Shown: positions 46,440 to 57,880 of the stretch, piece by piece
How the letters are laid out: the number at the start of each line of letters is the position of its first letter
Numbering within the stretch: position 1 is the stretch's first letter
Assembly: GCA_902702965.1 (NCBI GenBank)
Contig: CACRXP010000411.1
Location: forward strand, 53,561 to 117,560
From: Spirometra erinaceieuropaei
Lineage: Eukaryota > Platyhelminthes > Cestoda > Diphyllobothriidea > Diphyllobothriidae
Direction of reading: 5' to 3'
Length of the DNA stretch: 64,000 nucleotides
Notes under the pieces: model-generated
The model's database searches: none
What the model saw: only the letters and a program-made list of their open reading frames with translations
Told to the model about the DNA's origin: nothing
Made by a program: the position numbers and the translations under genes

Positions 46440-47425
46440 AGGCATGATCAATGAACTTTCGGAACGTTTGGGTGGCATTACGAAGATGATATGTCAGATT
46501 TGGCGAACGTGACTAGTGGTGTGTCTCAAGGCTCAATTCAGGTACCATTGCTTTTCATCCTTCATGTTAATGACAGTCTTCGGGAACTCGACTGCGGTTA
46601 AATGAGGTTTGCCTACGACTTTATGCTTTGACAAGTCATTAAGAGTCCGAATGTCGGCAGAGCCCATCAAAACCATCCGCATGTACTACAATAGTGGTCG
46701 AAGAAATGGCTCCTGAATTACAGTGTGGCGTCCTTCATCTGCGTCTAACCAACTCTAATTCAAATGAGAACCTGATGACATATCACCTGGAAGATATTAA
46801 ATTATCCGCCGAATCTTCACAGAAGGGTCTCGGTGTTTCAATGCACAGCAACATTAAACCAAAACTGCAGTGCAACAAGGCTGTAACAAACGCCATGGGA
46901 GCGCTCTATGCAGTCCAAAAGGCGTCAGTAACCTTTAACAAAGAGTTTACCACATCTTCGTTCGGCTCTATTTAGCGTATGGCATACAAGTCTGGTGGCC
47001 ATGGCTAACAAAGGACCAAACATGCCTCGCAATAGTACAACTTAGTGCAACAACGCTGCTTTAAAACGCCAATCCCACACAGAAAGGCTGAACTGTCTTA
47101 ATTTATTCTCTCTGCGTTACAGGCAACAAAAAGGTGACCTTGTACTGGTCTGTAAGAAAATAGACGGCCGTGAGCAGGGACGTATCTTTGAAGACATGTT
47201 TCAGTGGCATTATTCACCAAGTGTTTACGGTCACTGGATGAAGCTACGGACAAAAATGTCCAGGCTGAATCTTCGTTCGGGATTTTTCACGCGGAGGGTT
47301 GTGGAGGTAGGGAACGATCTCCCCCAATCAGTCGTGGAGGCGACGTCCCTCAAGTCTTCAAGAAACGCTTGGATGATTATTTGTTTCCCCTAATTTCCAA
47401 CGACAGTCTGAACGTGAGCTAACTA
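46440..47425 (+). pseudogene. CR1-like LINE RT 3' relic
   Basis: Frameshifted translation: LANVTSGVSQGSIQVPLLFI (the VPQGS-x-LGPLLF box), then a decayed FADD box (MRFAYDF). Next come NSNENLMTYHLEDIKLSAES, HSNIKPKLQCNKAVTNAMGA and YRQQKGDLVL. A C-terminal RLNLRSGFFTRRVVEVGNDL region ends with FKKRLDDYLFPL. This is the thumb and C-terminal part of a CR1-type LINE, 5'-truncated. It is inactive, and is of a different subfamily from the copy at 51-56 kb. Confidence 0.7.
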
Positions 47426-47601
47426 CCCCTCGATCTCCCCAAAGTATTTCTCCAAAACAATGCTACTCAAATACATCAAATACTGTTTTAATCGTGAAGA
47501 TTTTCATTGTTCGAATGAAGGTATATCTAACGGGCTGACATGTAATCAATAGGGTTTTCAAAGGCCTTGCTTATTCTTTTTACCAACTAAAATTATCTAA
47601 C

Positions 47602-48975
47602 TTATCTACCGAAGTGTGTCCGGATGAAATCGAAGTCGCTGAAAGGTGTAGTGGCGGCAGTTTTGGGAATATCTGAAGAAGCGACATGAATCTGCCGAAA
47701 GTCGCGCACCAGGTTAATCTTCGTGAAAACCGCTATGACGAAAAGGCCTCTAACAATATCCTGAAGATAATGCAAAGGGTGCCGATCAGGAATTATTAAG
47801 GGAACAATAATCACCGCAGGGCCTCCGGTCGCTTGATATCTCCTTGGGCACCATGTGCAAAGAGAACGCCCAATGACTTTCGGACAGTCGGATAATGCCC
47901 AGTTGCAGCATATGGTCAAACTCTGCCTTCGCGACCTGCAGACAGGCATGCGTTAGTCGTCTAGGTCAAGCGAACACAGGGGTTGGTGATATTCGAGTGC
48001 TGAAGCGACAGCTCTCAATAAGGACAAGCTATACTAATATCAAGAACAGATAAGTTGCTGGGGGTAGTCAAAAAAGTTAGCCGACGAACAGACGGACCAG
48101 CTGCCCGGTCAAGAAGACGAAAACGTTGACAGTCAAGAAGGAGATCGAACTCGGCAAGAAAAGTCGACTCGAGGATTGTGTGAGGAACATCAGCAATCAC
48201 AAAGAACCATGAGAACGACCAATGAAGGCCAATGTATAGAGTGAGGGAAAGGCCACAAACGTGGGAATGGGGGAGCAGTTGGCAGCTTGGAGTTGAAGGC
48301 CGGAGCTAAGGAAACAGCGGTTGGACGGAGTTGGAGGAGCAACACTGATTTGTGCTCCGGCGTCTGCTATTCAACTTCTGGGTGTCACTCTGTCACAGAC
48401 ATGGAGGGTGCGACCAGAGCCAAAAGAACCAGAAAAAAATGTCTTTCCCCTGGCTGACTGGCCTCTCTGCTCAAAATGGAACGAGGAGAGGGAGGATCAT
48501 AAACAAGCCTCCGAACTGAAGTAGGTAGGTTACCAGCAAGAACCGGCTGCTCGGGATCGCGAGCGGGGACGACGACCGCTAAATAAGCGACCAGAGGTAA
48601 GGCGTGCAAGCTGGAGTTTCAGAGACGCCATCTCTTGTGTCACAGTATCCATCTGTATTGCAATCTGCTCACATGGAATGGATAACGAGGAAATGGAGAG
48701 CTGAGTGACTGAGGGCGGTTAGAAATATTGCACCTCCAACGTCCTGCCCACCATTTTGTTTAGCCGTGAGACGAAGAGAGATCATCTGAGCCAGATGCCA
48801 GAATGGTTTATACATCGGCTGGCAGACATTCCAGGAACGTTTCCTTGAAAATATTATCGTCCATGTGGAGCTCACCATGACGTTCTTGCATCCTTCTAAG
48901 AAGGTCGTGGGTTTTCGGTCATTGCAATACTCATTGTGAATTAGCTGGTGACACCGCTGGGGATCAGACACGGCA
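47602..48975 (-). pseudogene. Gypsy LTR retroelement gag-protease-RT relic
   Basis: On the minus strand, a Gag-like part (48971-48670) carries HLIHNEY-like and DRKPTTFL blocks, with frameshifts. The linker follows (48610-48385), then a protease tail ADVPHTILESTFLAEFDLLL (48200-48015). The RT N-terminal region is at 47950-47602: CPRRYQATGGPAVIIVPLII, PDRHPLHYLQDI, AVFTKINLVRDFRQIHVASS and DIPKTAATTPF. That is the Gypsy order. The catalytic YIDD region is missing beyond 47602, and no LTRs were recognised. Confidence 0.65.
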
Positions 48976-49019
48976 TGAAGTCAGCATTCTCACACCGTGG
49001 TCACTTTAACACATCGAGG

Positions 49020-50300
49020 ACACTGTAAAAGTCGGTCTTCTTCAGGACCTCCGTGTCTGGGATTCCTTCCTGCCTATTAATATTCAGTATTTTCCGGAGG
49101 TGGCTGAAGTAAAAGTGATAGAGATTACACTCATGGTTCCGTGGCCTCTAACCGTGAGAGTGTATTCGGAGTGCAAAAATAATCACAGTCTAGCCCTGTT
49201 TTAGAAGAGAAGGAAAAAGACACCAGTAGGATAGGTGCATTCTGTGCAGAAGCCTGTTGACCTCGACCAGGGACCGGCCGTAGGTCCGCGCACATACGTG
49301 CGCTAGGGTGACGTAGGCTTGTGTGAATAAGTGTCAAGTAAGAGTCAGTCACTTACGGCCTGGTCAGTTGATTGGGTGATAATGGAGATTGCAGACATCT
49401 GTGATTAGCTATCCTCAGTGCTGAAGGTGCTCGGTCCTGGCGCTCGGGAGTCGTGATCACATGACTCCTAATGCGGTGTGGGCGCCAAAGGGAGAAGACC
49501 TAATTCCGTCTGAGGCGCTACAGTTCACCCGCAGTGTCGTCGTCCCTCTCTTAAACAGGGATGTTGTCAGGCCGATAGTCCTGTGCATTGTCCGTTTTGT
49601 TGTGAAGAGAATACAACGGTGGTCATACCTGGCGTTCTGTAGCCGACCGGAATCGTGGCTGGCTCTACGCATCAGACTTGCTATTTCGTTGTTGACTTAA
49701 TGTCTTCGAAATCGTACCCTTCAAACACGCGAATTTATTTGGCGTCACTTGGTGAAAGACCACTCTCCTTCATCCTGATGATCAAACCGAAACTGCAGAC
49801 ATCGAGGTCTGCACCCTATTGTACGTCTGCCCTCATCTACGGGCTGAGCGCGCAACCATCTGCGAACGGTAAAACGGAAGCACTGGTCTAATGTCATACA
49901 TTGAGCAATCCTTAATTATTTCGGTGGGCAATGTTGTTTCCTGGTCACTGTGCACATTAGGCCTACATCAGCATGGCAAAGTGCATGATACTGAAAAGGT
50001 TAGGAGTGAATACGCAGTCATGCTTCATTCCATTCGACCCTGCCAGTGCTTCCGAGACTGACTTGTTGTTTATGACGCGCCATCAGACCGCATAGTTATC
50101 CTACCATTGGCGTGCATCGTTCCAGACATCGGAATTCCAGCATGATTCTCCATTCGCTGTATTGAAAGCCTTCGTGAGATCCACGAAGGTGGTGAAGAGG
50201 CAGGCCGACATTTTTTGACAACGGTCCGGCAGTTAGTGGGCCATGATGACCATGCTCGTGGTTACACAATGTTCGTGTTGTGTTGTTAAAAGTCGTTCCT
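49020..50300 (-). pseudogene. RTE-type LINE RT relic (copy 3)
   Basis: Minus strand: [20 protein letters not shown] (first RT Asp motif) near 50200-50150, SVSEALAGSNGMKHDCVFTP, a decayed catalytic box PFADGCALSP (third Asp lost), then near 49120-49030 HLRKILNINRQEGIPDTEVL. These align with RT of the LINE at 12896-14219. Frame is broken many times, and the 49150-49900 interval is poorly alignable and may contain another insert. Confidence 0.6.
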
Positions 50301-51223
50301 GTTCCCCAATGACCAGCCTATGAAGGGATAACTCATTCCTTCGTTAAACGAGCAGTCAAGCTCCAACGGACCATTTTCGATAAGGTAGTAATGGCATTCC
50401 CACGCAAGTGTAATCTGACCCCTCCGATAAGGTTTAGGTACATATTGTGGGAACCATGCGTATTGTTGGTGGCATGCGTAGACGTACCGTTTGTCCTCGT
50501 CAGTACTTGCGTCGAACACAACTAAGATCGTCTTAATAATGCCTTGCCATCAAAGCAAGGTGGGTAAGGGAGGAAAGGATGCAGCAGATGCTGTGCAAGC
50601 TGCTGCACCAAAGACCGATTAACGTGCAATTTACCGGGGTTGCGCCGAACATACTGCGGGACGCTCAGTGAGCATCATCGTTTGCGATGGTCGAACACGC
50701 GCTCAGTCGACGAGTGCAAAGGCATAAGCGTAGAACATCATGCCACTTTACACATGCAAAAAAGAAATAGGAAGAAAGTGCTCGCCAATATTAAGGACAA
50801 CGTACTTATGGCAGATGTGAGATAGAAGGGCTCTGAAATTTTCAGTTCGCGCGCCTATCGAATTCGGTTCGGAATTTTTGACATCCGAGGGATTTGCCTT
50901 TTCCTGGATTTTTACCTACTGGACGCTCTGCGGGCCCATTTGGATTAAGAACTTGAAGCGTAATCAGCAATTCCTCGAACGATCCACACGGAACTCCGAC
51001 AGAACTTTCTTTGGGACGACCACTCTACTTCGTATCAATTCTCTGCCAACAGCACCGCGGGACTTCACAGATCCATGAGCGGCTGAATCGTTTGCTATTT
51101 GCTTCATATTGTTGGCTTAGTTAAAAAGCTTCTCCTATACCGTTACATACTTCGTACCGTACCTAGAATACCTTGCGCATCCTTTGAATTAATATTGAGA
51201 GTCGAAAAAACCATCAGGACAAT
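50301..51223. other. No gene recognised
   Basis: Short frames only; it may include the 5' leader of the CR1-like LINE that starts coding at 51224. Confidence 0.4.
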
Positions 51224-51889
51224 GTGCAAAAGCTCACCGAAGTGGGATCTGAACTCAGCTACCGTCGTGAGGTGACCAGCGTCATCACCACTAGACTATC
51301 GGTGCACGATGAACAGACTGAACTAAATAAAGCAGTAAACATTATTCGTAGTACAAACGACTGCAACTCTGTATATATCGCTGTCAATTCACCTCCCGCT
51401 AAACGAGCAAGGAGTTTAGTAAGCTGTATGGATATCAAATACGAAGACGAAGCCTGCACGACATGTTTCGGACTCCTCCAAAATTATGCGGAAGTGGAGA
51501 ATGAGATAGAGGCCCTTAAAGCGGAGATAAAGAAGCTGAGGAACCTCACTCGCTATTCATCACAAGAGAAGGAGAGTGAGAGAACATACGCAAACACGGC
51601 TTCCTCGGCTGTGTCGACAAAGGAGAACGAAAAACGTAGGTCGCTAGAGCTCGAAAGGAATGACAACCAGTGTCTTATGCTCGAAAACCGTGGTCAGACG
51701 CGATCTCAGCGAACAAAAAGAAATCTCAGTGTACCTCGAAAAGGCACGGAGAGTCAGACAAAGAAACAAGAGTTGGCTACACCGCAGACGAAAATCGCGC
51801 CGCTGAAAACGACAAATGATCAAAAGATCATAGTAAACAGGCAGTCATACGTTAGTCCTGCCGAATCAAGCCTTGCTAAATCGGTGTAG
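51224..51889 (+). CDS. CR1-like LINE ORF1 (N-terminal part)
   Basis: A frame of 221 residues starts MQKLTEVGSELSYRREVTSV. There is a coiled-coil-prone region at about 85-110 (VENEIEALKAEIKKLRNLTR) and a basic, Lys/Arg/Gln-rich second half. ORF1 proteins of CR1-type LINEs bind RNA, and a coiled coil followed by a basic tail fits this. The assignment rests on position just ahead of the endonuclease and on composition, not on a clear domain. It could be truncated by the SINE-like insert that follows. Confidence 0.55.
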   Translation: MQKLTEVGSELSYRREVTSVITTRLSVHDEQTELNKAVNIIRSTNDCNSVYIAVNSPPAKRARSLVSCMDIKYEDEACTTCFGLLQNYAEVENEIEALKAEIKKLRNLTRYSSQEKESERTYANTASSAVSTKENEKRRSLELERNDNQCLMLENRGQTRSQRTKRNLSVPRKGTESQTKKQELATPQTKIAPLKTTNDQKIIVNRQSYVSPAESSLAKSV

Positions 51890-51967
51890 GGCGGTAGCGG
51901 GGATATCCGCGATGAAGACTTCGTAGGTTTGATTAAACCACAAGGCCATCTAGTTGATCGCAGTAAA

Positions 51968-52240
51968 GGCAACGGGCTCGTGGCCCGGTGAGTAGAGGCG
52001 TTGACTTCTAAACCAACAGGTCGCGAGTTCGAGGCTCGGGTGTTCCACACTTCGGGCTTGGGTATGGCTTCTGACGACGGCTAATAAGCCAGAAATGGCC
52101 ATTCCCGTCTCCCTTGTCTTTGTCGGTAATATCATTCTGCCTGTATATCATGCGCCGCTGTGTGGCTGCTGGTTGGGCTCGAGAGAGAGTCCATAAGGCA
52201 CAACGGAACGAGTGAGTTCCGTATGAACGATCGGTGAGCG
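51968..52240 (+). mobile_element. tRNA-derived SINE-like insert
   Basis: Head GGGCTCGTGGCCCGGTGAGT carries a box-A-like motif (TGGCCCGGTGAGTAGAGG), and GCGAGTTCGAGGCTC fits a box B. The tail continues through CTTCGGGCTTGGG and a GTTCCGTATGAACGATCGGT region. It interrupts the ORF1 region of the CR1-like LINE. An internal RNA polymerase III promoter is expected for such elements. The 3' limit is approximate. Confidence 0.55.
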
Positions 52241-52260
52241 CCCCCTAACATAGTAAATGC

Positions 52261-53349
52261 ATTTTTATAAAGAGCATGCCTGAGTCTGTTTCCGACCCTC
52301 CAAAGGACAGAATACAGCATAACATAGAAATTTTCCAGACATATCTAAAATCGCTCTAAATAGGAGACGAGAAAGTCACAGTATTAAAGGCTTTCAGGAT
52401 TGGCCAAGTAAAAGAGTTAAAACATGAACCAGACCGACCGAGACCGTTAAAAATTTTATTTGAGAATGACGAACAAGCGCAGCTACTTTTGAGAAGGAAA
52501 TCTGCGCTTCAACATGCCCATCCATCGGTTTTTCTCAGCAAGACTTTCACCGGCGGAGCGAGAATAATGGACGGGGCTCAAATTGGAAGTCCTCAGGCGG
52601 TCGAGTCCGGGCGAGACAAGTCTCAGAATAGTGGACGGAAAAATAATACGCGTCCAGAGGCCATTCCTCTGGAGAAAGCCAGTAACTCTAACAGCTTAGG
52701 AGTGATGGAAAGCAGTTCATCCCGATCAGCTCCGACCGGCTTTTGCATTCAATACCAGGAAATGGATATACGCCTGTATGCCAGAGTTACTCGTGCCAAA
52801 TTGGGCTTTTTGTATACCAATGCTCAAAGTCTCGTTTCGAAAATCGACTTACTCAAAGCGATAGTATCAGAACGAATCCCCGACCTCATCGCCATAGCGG
52901 AAACTTGGCTTAATAATGAAATCCTGGATGCTGAGATTTCAAAACCGGGTTACCGGCTCTTTCGCAGGGACTGTCAAAATAGACAGGGCAGTGGGGTAGT
53001 CGTATATGTAAGGGCAGGAATTTCGACAGTTGAAAGAGCCCACACCCTATCCCTTGAATATGAATCCGTCTGGATAAAGATGAAGAAGAACAATGCAGAA
53101 AATCTAGAATTCCTGGCGATTTACAGACCAAAAAACCTTCTGAGTGCAGCTGATGAGTCACTCCTTGGTTTAGTCAAAGACGTAGCTAGCCACCAAGAGG
53201 TACTTATTGCTGGGGATTTCAACGCACCTGCAATAGAGTGGGAAACTATGGCAGCCAACGGTGGGCCAGCTTCGTTGAGCAATAAGCTACTGGACCTCAC
53301 ACTCAATCTCCCTCTGACACAACATGTGAAGATACTAACAAGATTTTGA
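52261..53349 (+). pseudogene. CR1-like LINE: end of ORF1 region and endonuclease
   Basis: The frame resumes after the SINE with SVSDPPKDRIQHNIEIFQTY, a stop at 52357, then DEKVTVLKAFRIGQ and RPRPLKILFENDEQAQLLLR, an RNA-binding-type block. The endonuclease follows: LGFLYTNAQSLVSKIDLLKA, IAETWLNNEILDAEISKPGY, GSGVVVYVRAGISTVERAH and LIAGDFNAPAIEW. It stops at 53347; downstream SDH has become SDY (FEESDYAML near 53440). Catalytic Asn, Glu and GDFN are present, but the final His is lost. Confidence 0.75.
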
Positions 53350-54865
53350 GAGAACCAGAGAGCGAATTGTCTAGACCTAGTTTTCACTAAAGACTTCGCT
53401 AATATCAACGAAGTGTATTCCAATGCACCTTTCGAAGAAAGTGACTATGCTATGCTAATATGGGATTACTCGCTCTTCTCTCAATGCCAAAAGAGAACGG
53501 GAGGCCAACCGAATATATGGAAGGCAGATTTCAACACGATGAAGAATGAATTGCCGTCCGTGAATTGGGACCAATTACTCAGGGGAGATTAGGAGGACGA
53601 CTGGAGATCTTTTAAGACGATTTTACTCGATATAATTCGGCGCTGTTGCTCACCTTAAGTACAGAAAACAACTAGTCAACCTGCTTGGTAAACGAGGGTT
53701 CTAACTAGGCATCTACAGGAGAAAAGCAAAAGATGAAAAATATTCAAGGAAACCGCGTCACCGGCACATTTCGAAGAATTTCGTCGTCAGCGAAATGCAG
53801 TCAAGAAATGTATCCGTCAGGCACGGAAGGAGTATGAATCCAAAATTATCCGGCAGGCTGAACAGAAGCCCAAGATTTTCATTATCTTAACAGCAGACTG
53901 AAAAATAAGGGCCCGGTTGCGGTGCTGAAGGATGATAATGGTGTAGAGATCATTAAGAACAGCGAGAAAGTCGAACATTTAGGACAGTATTTTGCCTCGG
54001 TTTTTACTAGAGAAACAGATTTCGCGGTCGCAGTGTCAGCAATGCTGTTGAGACTGCTGATGCCGTGCTTGACTCCATACTCTTCCTGATAGCTGGCGGT
54101 GAAAGGGAGCTGAAAAATCTCAAAAAAGCAAAGTCCTCGGGACCGCACAATATACCGGACAAATTCTTGAAAGAATTGGCGAATGAACTCTCCGAACCAC
54201 TGGCAAACATCTTCCGCTCGTCATTTGGCTTAGGGAGGCTGCCATCGGAATGGAAGACAGCAAATATCTTTCCGATATACAAGGACGGGGCTCGCACTAA
54301 TGCTAACAATTGCCGGCCTGTTAGTCTAAACTGTATCTGTTGTAAAATAATGGAGGCCATAGTTAAGAAAGCAATAATGAAGCTCCTGGAGCAGGGCCGT
54401 TTACTCTCAGACCTGAACAGCTCGTGCTTTTCCAGTTTATTACTCTCGACGGAGCAATGGAATCGCGCACTGGACGAGGATAGAAGGGTCGATGTCATCT
54501 ACACAGACTTCAAGAAAGCGTTTGACAGCATCCCACACAAACGCCTAATCTACAAACTTTCCATAATTGGGCTAAGAGGAAGGCTGTTGACATGGATAAC
54601 AGATTTTCTTACCGGAAGATCACAAACCGTGGGCATTGAGGCCTCAAGGTCAACTCCTACCTCCATTCTAAGTGGTGTACCCCAGGGCTCCGTCTTATGG
54701 CCGTTGCTATTCCTGGTTTACCTTAACGACTGCGTTGACGACCTGGAATGCAGCGCCATCATATTTGCTGACGATGTAAAGCCATGGAGACCCATCAGAT
54801 CTGACGCCGATAGGTACGCGCTCCAAGACAGCCTCAACCGCCTGAGCAGTTTGTCAGCTCGTTGA
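53350..54865 (+). pseudogene. CR1-like LINE reverse transcriptase
   Basis: After a broken linker, a 266-residue frame (54065-54865) carries LKKAKSSGPHNIPDKFLKEL, LPSEWKTANIFPIYKDG, NCRPVSLNCICCKIMEAIVK, VIYTDFKKAFDSIPHKRLIY (first Asp), LSGVPQGSVLWPLLFLVYLN and the catalytic IIFADDVKPWRPI near 54760. It ends at a stop at 54863, beyond which NVDKCAVLRLRTKK continues in another frame. RT motifs look intact, but the frame is broken on both sides. Confidence 0.8.
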
Positions 54866-55049
54866 CTGTTTAATTTTAATGTGGACAAATGTGCGGTTCT
54901 GAGACTCCGCACCAAAAAGACCAGTAAGTAGCACGATTCATTTCAATAGTGTGTGGTGGTCAGCCCCTTTCAAATGTTGTGGAACAGAAAGATCTGGGCC
55001 CCCTAATGACCTCCTGGCTGAAACCACCATCACAGTGTCAAAGGGCAGC

Positions 55050-55485
55050 CAGGCTAGATAGTAGTTGGTAGCGAGGAATGAGAAGCGGACGGCGAACTTA
55101 ACCCTAACCCTAACGTCAACCCTAACCCTAACCTCGACCTTAAACGTTAACCATTAACCCTGACGGCATCACTAACACTAACCCTAACCGAAATCGCAAA
55201 CGTAGCCGTAGCCCTTAGACACAGCCGTAACTGAGAAGTCTAACCGTAATACTGAAACTCATTCCTACGCTCAAACCCTAACCGTAACCCGAAAACCTAA
55301 GCCTAAAGACATAACCCTAACCTGAAAATAGGAACACATTAACCGGTACCCTAATCCTAACCTCAACCGTAAAACGGAAGCCAAATGGGAGAGATGTGCT
55401 TATGGAGCCCCACAAAATAGCCCCAGTGAACAAACCCCCCAGCCACCTGTAATACGGATCCTGGCTACCAACTGCGATCTAGCTG
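55050..55485. mobile_element. TIR-bounded element filled with telomere-like repeats
   Basis: Ends CAGGCTAGATAGTAGTTGGT and CAGCTAGATCGCAGTTGGTA (right end read on the minus strand) form imperfect inverted repeats of about 27 bp. GCAGC lies on both sides (55045-55049 and 55486-55490), a likely 5-bp target duplication. The interior 55095-55375 is degenerate CCCTAA/CCGTAA repeat (TAACCCTAACCCTAACG). It splits the CR1-like coding sequence, which resumes in frame after it. Confidence 0.75.
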
Positions 55486-55950
55486 GCAGCTCAAAGTGTG
55501 ATATGGGTGTTATTTGCGCTGAGGCGAGGATTTGTGCAGATCGATAATGAGCTGTTCGGAAAAACCTATGGGACATTCGTCCGGTCTCACGTAGAGTATG
55601 CAGTCCAGGCCTGGCGACCGTGGTTGAAGAAAGATTATTAACGACTGGGAAGAGTACAGGCGATGGCTACGAAGATGGTCAAGAATCTTCATCATTTGTC
55701 TTACGAAACCAGTTTGACCAAACTAAATCTGTTTCCTCTAAATTACAGGCAACTGCGTGGTGATCTCATTCAATCCTACAGGATTGTCAGAGGCCGTGAG
55801 TGTGCCCTAGACTTTGATTGATTCTTCGAATTTGGCGGGATTGACCGTCTGCGTGGTCAGCCTTTCAAACTGCAGAGGAAGCTGGCTCATTCGGACGTCC
55901 AACGGAACGCCTTCTTTCACAGGGTCAAAATTATGGTACAAAAGAGGGGT
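55486..55950 (+). pseudogene. CR1-like LINE RT C-terminal tail
   Basis: AAQSVIWVLFALRRGFVQID, GTFVRSHVEYAVQAWRPWLK, MATKMVKNLHHLSYETSLTK, LNYRQLRGDLIQSYRIVRG and DVQRNAFFHRVK, with stops. This is the typical thumb and tail of CR1-type RT, and it continues the frame interrupted at 55049. Confidence 0.75.
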
Positions 55951-56019
55951 ATCAAATAATTATTACATGGATTCCTGCTGTTCTGCTGATCATGGAATGG
56001 CATACACAAAAGAGCGGGT

Positions 56020-56400
56020 CGCAAGTCTCAAGCGTCCCCATCCACAACGTCAACACCCGACCTCTTCCAAAATGCTCCTTCTACCCACGACCATTCTGAG
56101 CCCCACCAACATCCCATTCAGCAGCGCGGCAACTACTAGGATCCATTAATAAGATACCACTCAACATCTTCCAACCTATCCTGCCAGCACTATCAATGCA
56201 CATGCGCGTCGCGTACCGGCCTTGTCGGTCACTTGCGACTCCATCTCACAGAGGCCAATGAACCATCGTCTTGAGCGCCCACATACACCAGACGACATCG
56301 CCCAAACTGTCCCCCTTGCCCTGCACATTCAGCCATTGCATGGACGCACTCACTTACGTGCGCTCTCACGAAAACCTGCGGTAAATCATGTCAGGTTAGA
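56020..56400 (+). pseudogene. Zinc-finger LINE tail fragment (plus strand)
   Basis: Starts at a PHPQRQHPTSSKM block that matches the minus-strand 60110-60060 region of LINE copy 2. It then gives SCQHYQCTCASRTGLVGHLR and a decayed partner finger with CPPCPAHSAIA. The motif CTGCGGTAAA at about 56380 marks the transition into the module. Confidence 0.6.
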
Positions 56401-57260
56401 TCTCATCACAGCACAGTTCTTCTTCAGCAGGTGCACCGCGCATGAAAACCCTCATGATCACACTACTCACGCACTTCTCGCGCAAGTTGGAAGCGTGCTC
56501 TTTGGCTCCTTTCCTCATACGGCTCCCCTGCTGTATGTGAGATCCAAGTGATCTACGCGCTTGTGTGTGAAGTCCTGCTGTGTATATGGGGAGCCAGGCC
56601 GTGCGTGGCACACGCAGACGAAGTGTTCTCGGCTCTGTCAGTCACCCCTCCCAATCTGAGCACCAGACATCTGGCCAGCTTAGATAGTGGACTGGTGCCG
56701 GGGAGTAGAAAGAGGGAATGAGGTAGACGGTCTCTGTGCATATTCCACGCTATAATTAATCTGGCGCGCTCAAATCAACCATAGTGCGCTAACAGTCGTG
56801 GCTTGGAAGTCTGCCAGCTGACAGATTAGATCGACCATCTTCTCAAGACTGAGATGTTTAAAATTCCTGGTCAGTTTTAGGCGTTTAACAAGAGGCTATG
56901 GTAGTATACCTAGGTGCGTGTGTTGAACATGCCAACCACCTACGCCCTCTCCGGCCTCCGGTATTCTTGACTTTGTCATGACCACGGACACAGCCGAGGG
57001 AGGAGAAAGTGCGGTAGATGATGGCAAGTGTACTATCACTATAAACGGATTCACGAACAAGCCACGGTTCCTGCTTTCACTCTGCTGCGGACGTGTTAGC
57101 ACAATACGGACAGTTAAGACGAGCATACCGGATGGTGATTGGGGCTCCTGTTACTAGTTCTTCAGTCGTAATAATATTGATTCACAGATAGCCAACCGGA
57201 CCAATGCGTGAGTGGAATATATGATTGTAATGGAAGCGTATTTGCACAGTGCATGCATGT
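56401..57260 (-). mobile_element. LINE-associated module, inverted, with zinc-finger end
   Basis: Read on the minus strand, 57260-57130 is a zinc-finger end (CCACTCACGCATTGGTCCGG aligns with the SRIGLVGHL codons). It is followed by the module blocks CATCATCTACCGCACTTTCT, GGTCATGACAAAGTCAAGAA and CAGCTGGCAGACTTCCAAGC, down to about 56410. With 56020-56400 this gives a module lying between two convergent zinc-finger segments. Confidence 0.55.
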
Positions 57261-57369
57261 ACTTTTCGTGGGTGTCCTCCGCATCCTGGCGGCAGTTTTG
57301 CTGCGACATGATTAAAAAATGACCAACCCACCATAGCTAACATCGGCCCTGGTCATTCCTCGACGCCAA

Positions 57370-57880
57370 TTGTGCGTGCTCCGTTTTTAAACTCTCTCAT
57401 ATAGAACTACCCTCTGGATCCCTGGCGATTCATTTGGGCTGCGTCAAGCAAAACCTCGTCTATGAGTCAGCCCTGCAGGCCCTCCTGCAAATAAGTCACA
57501 TATTGATCCAAACTTGCTAACTTACCTTTTCATATCTATCCGCGTCGACAGTGTTCGTAAGTCATTAAAATTGCTCCAAATGGGGGCCCTTCTACCTTCT
57601 ATTGTGCGCCAACATGCATCCAAAAGCTGCCGTGGCGATTACAAGAGGGTGGTTCCAGTCAATCTCTTGAAAGTGACTCCCACCGTCTCCTTATTGCCAC
57701 CCACAAAAGGTCAGCCTTCTACATCCGCCTCGGAGCTTCCTGCGATTTGTCCGCCTTCGTTTACACCGTGCAGCTCTACGCGACATTCCATCCTAACAGC
57801 TCTTTCATTTAAATGGAGTGGCCGCTGAGTCCGTTTCTCCGATAGCTACCCTGATAATGCGATAGTCTACCGCCGACTAT
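57370..57880 (+). pseudogene. Gypsy integrase C-terminal relic
   Basis: The frame YLFISIRVDSVRKSLKLLQM, then CRGDYKRVVPVNLLKV and Pro/Ser-rich sequence ending SFKWSGR, then VRFSD. This fits the (F)-V-R-x-DAVRxPLQPPYDGPF to SVDRLK to SGR-x-VxFPD order of flatworm Gypsy integrase tails, with two frame slips. No LTR was recognised. Confidence 0.5.

Larger units (their letters stand above)
51224..55950 (+). mobile_element. CR1-like LINE with nested inserts
   Basis: Order: ORF1-like frame, SINE-like insert (51968-52240), rest of the ORF1-type region fused to endonuclease, RT, telomere-like insert (55050-55485), C-terminal RT tail. It is the longest LINE in the window. In-frame stops at 52357 and 53347, a frameshift before 54065 and a stop at 54863 make it inactive. 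Both inserts landed within the original coding sequence, which resumes after each. Confidence 0.75.

Noticed and set aside
55090..55380. Chromosome end or fusion site
   Set aside because: The telomere-like tract is degenerate, bounded by inverted ends and a short duplication, and lies inside a LINE.
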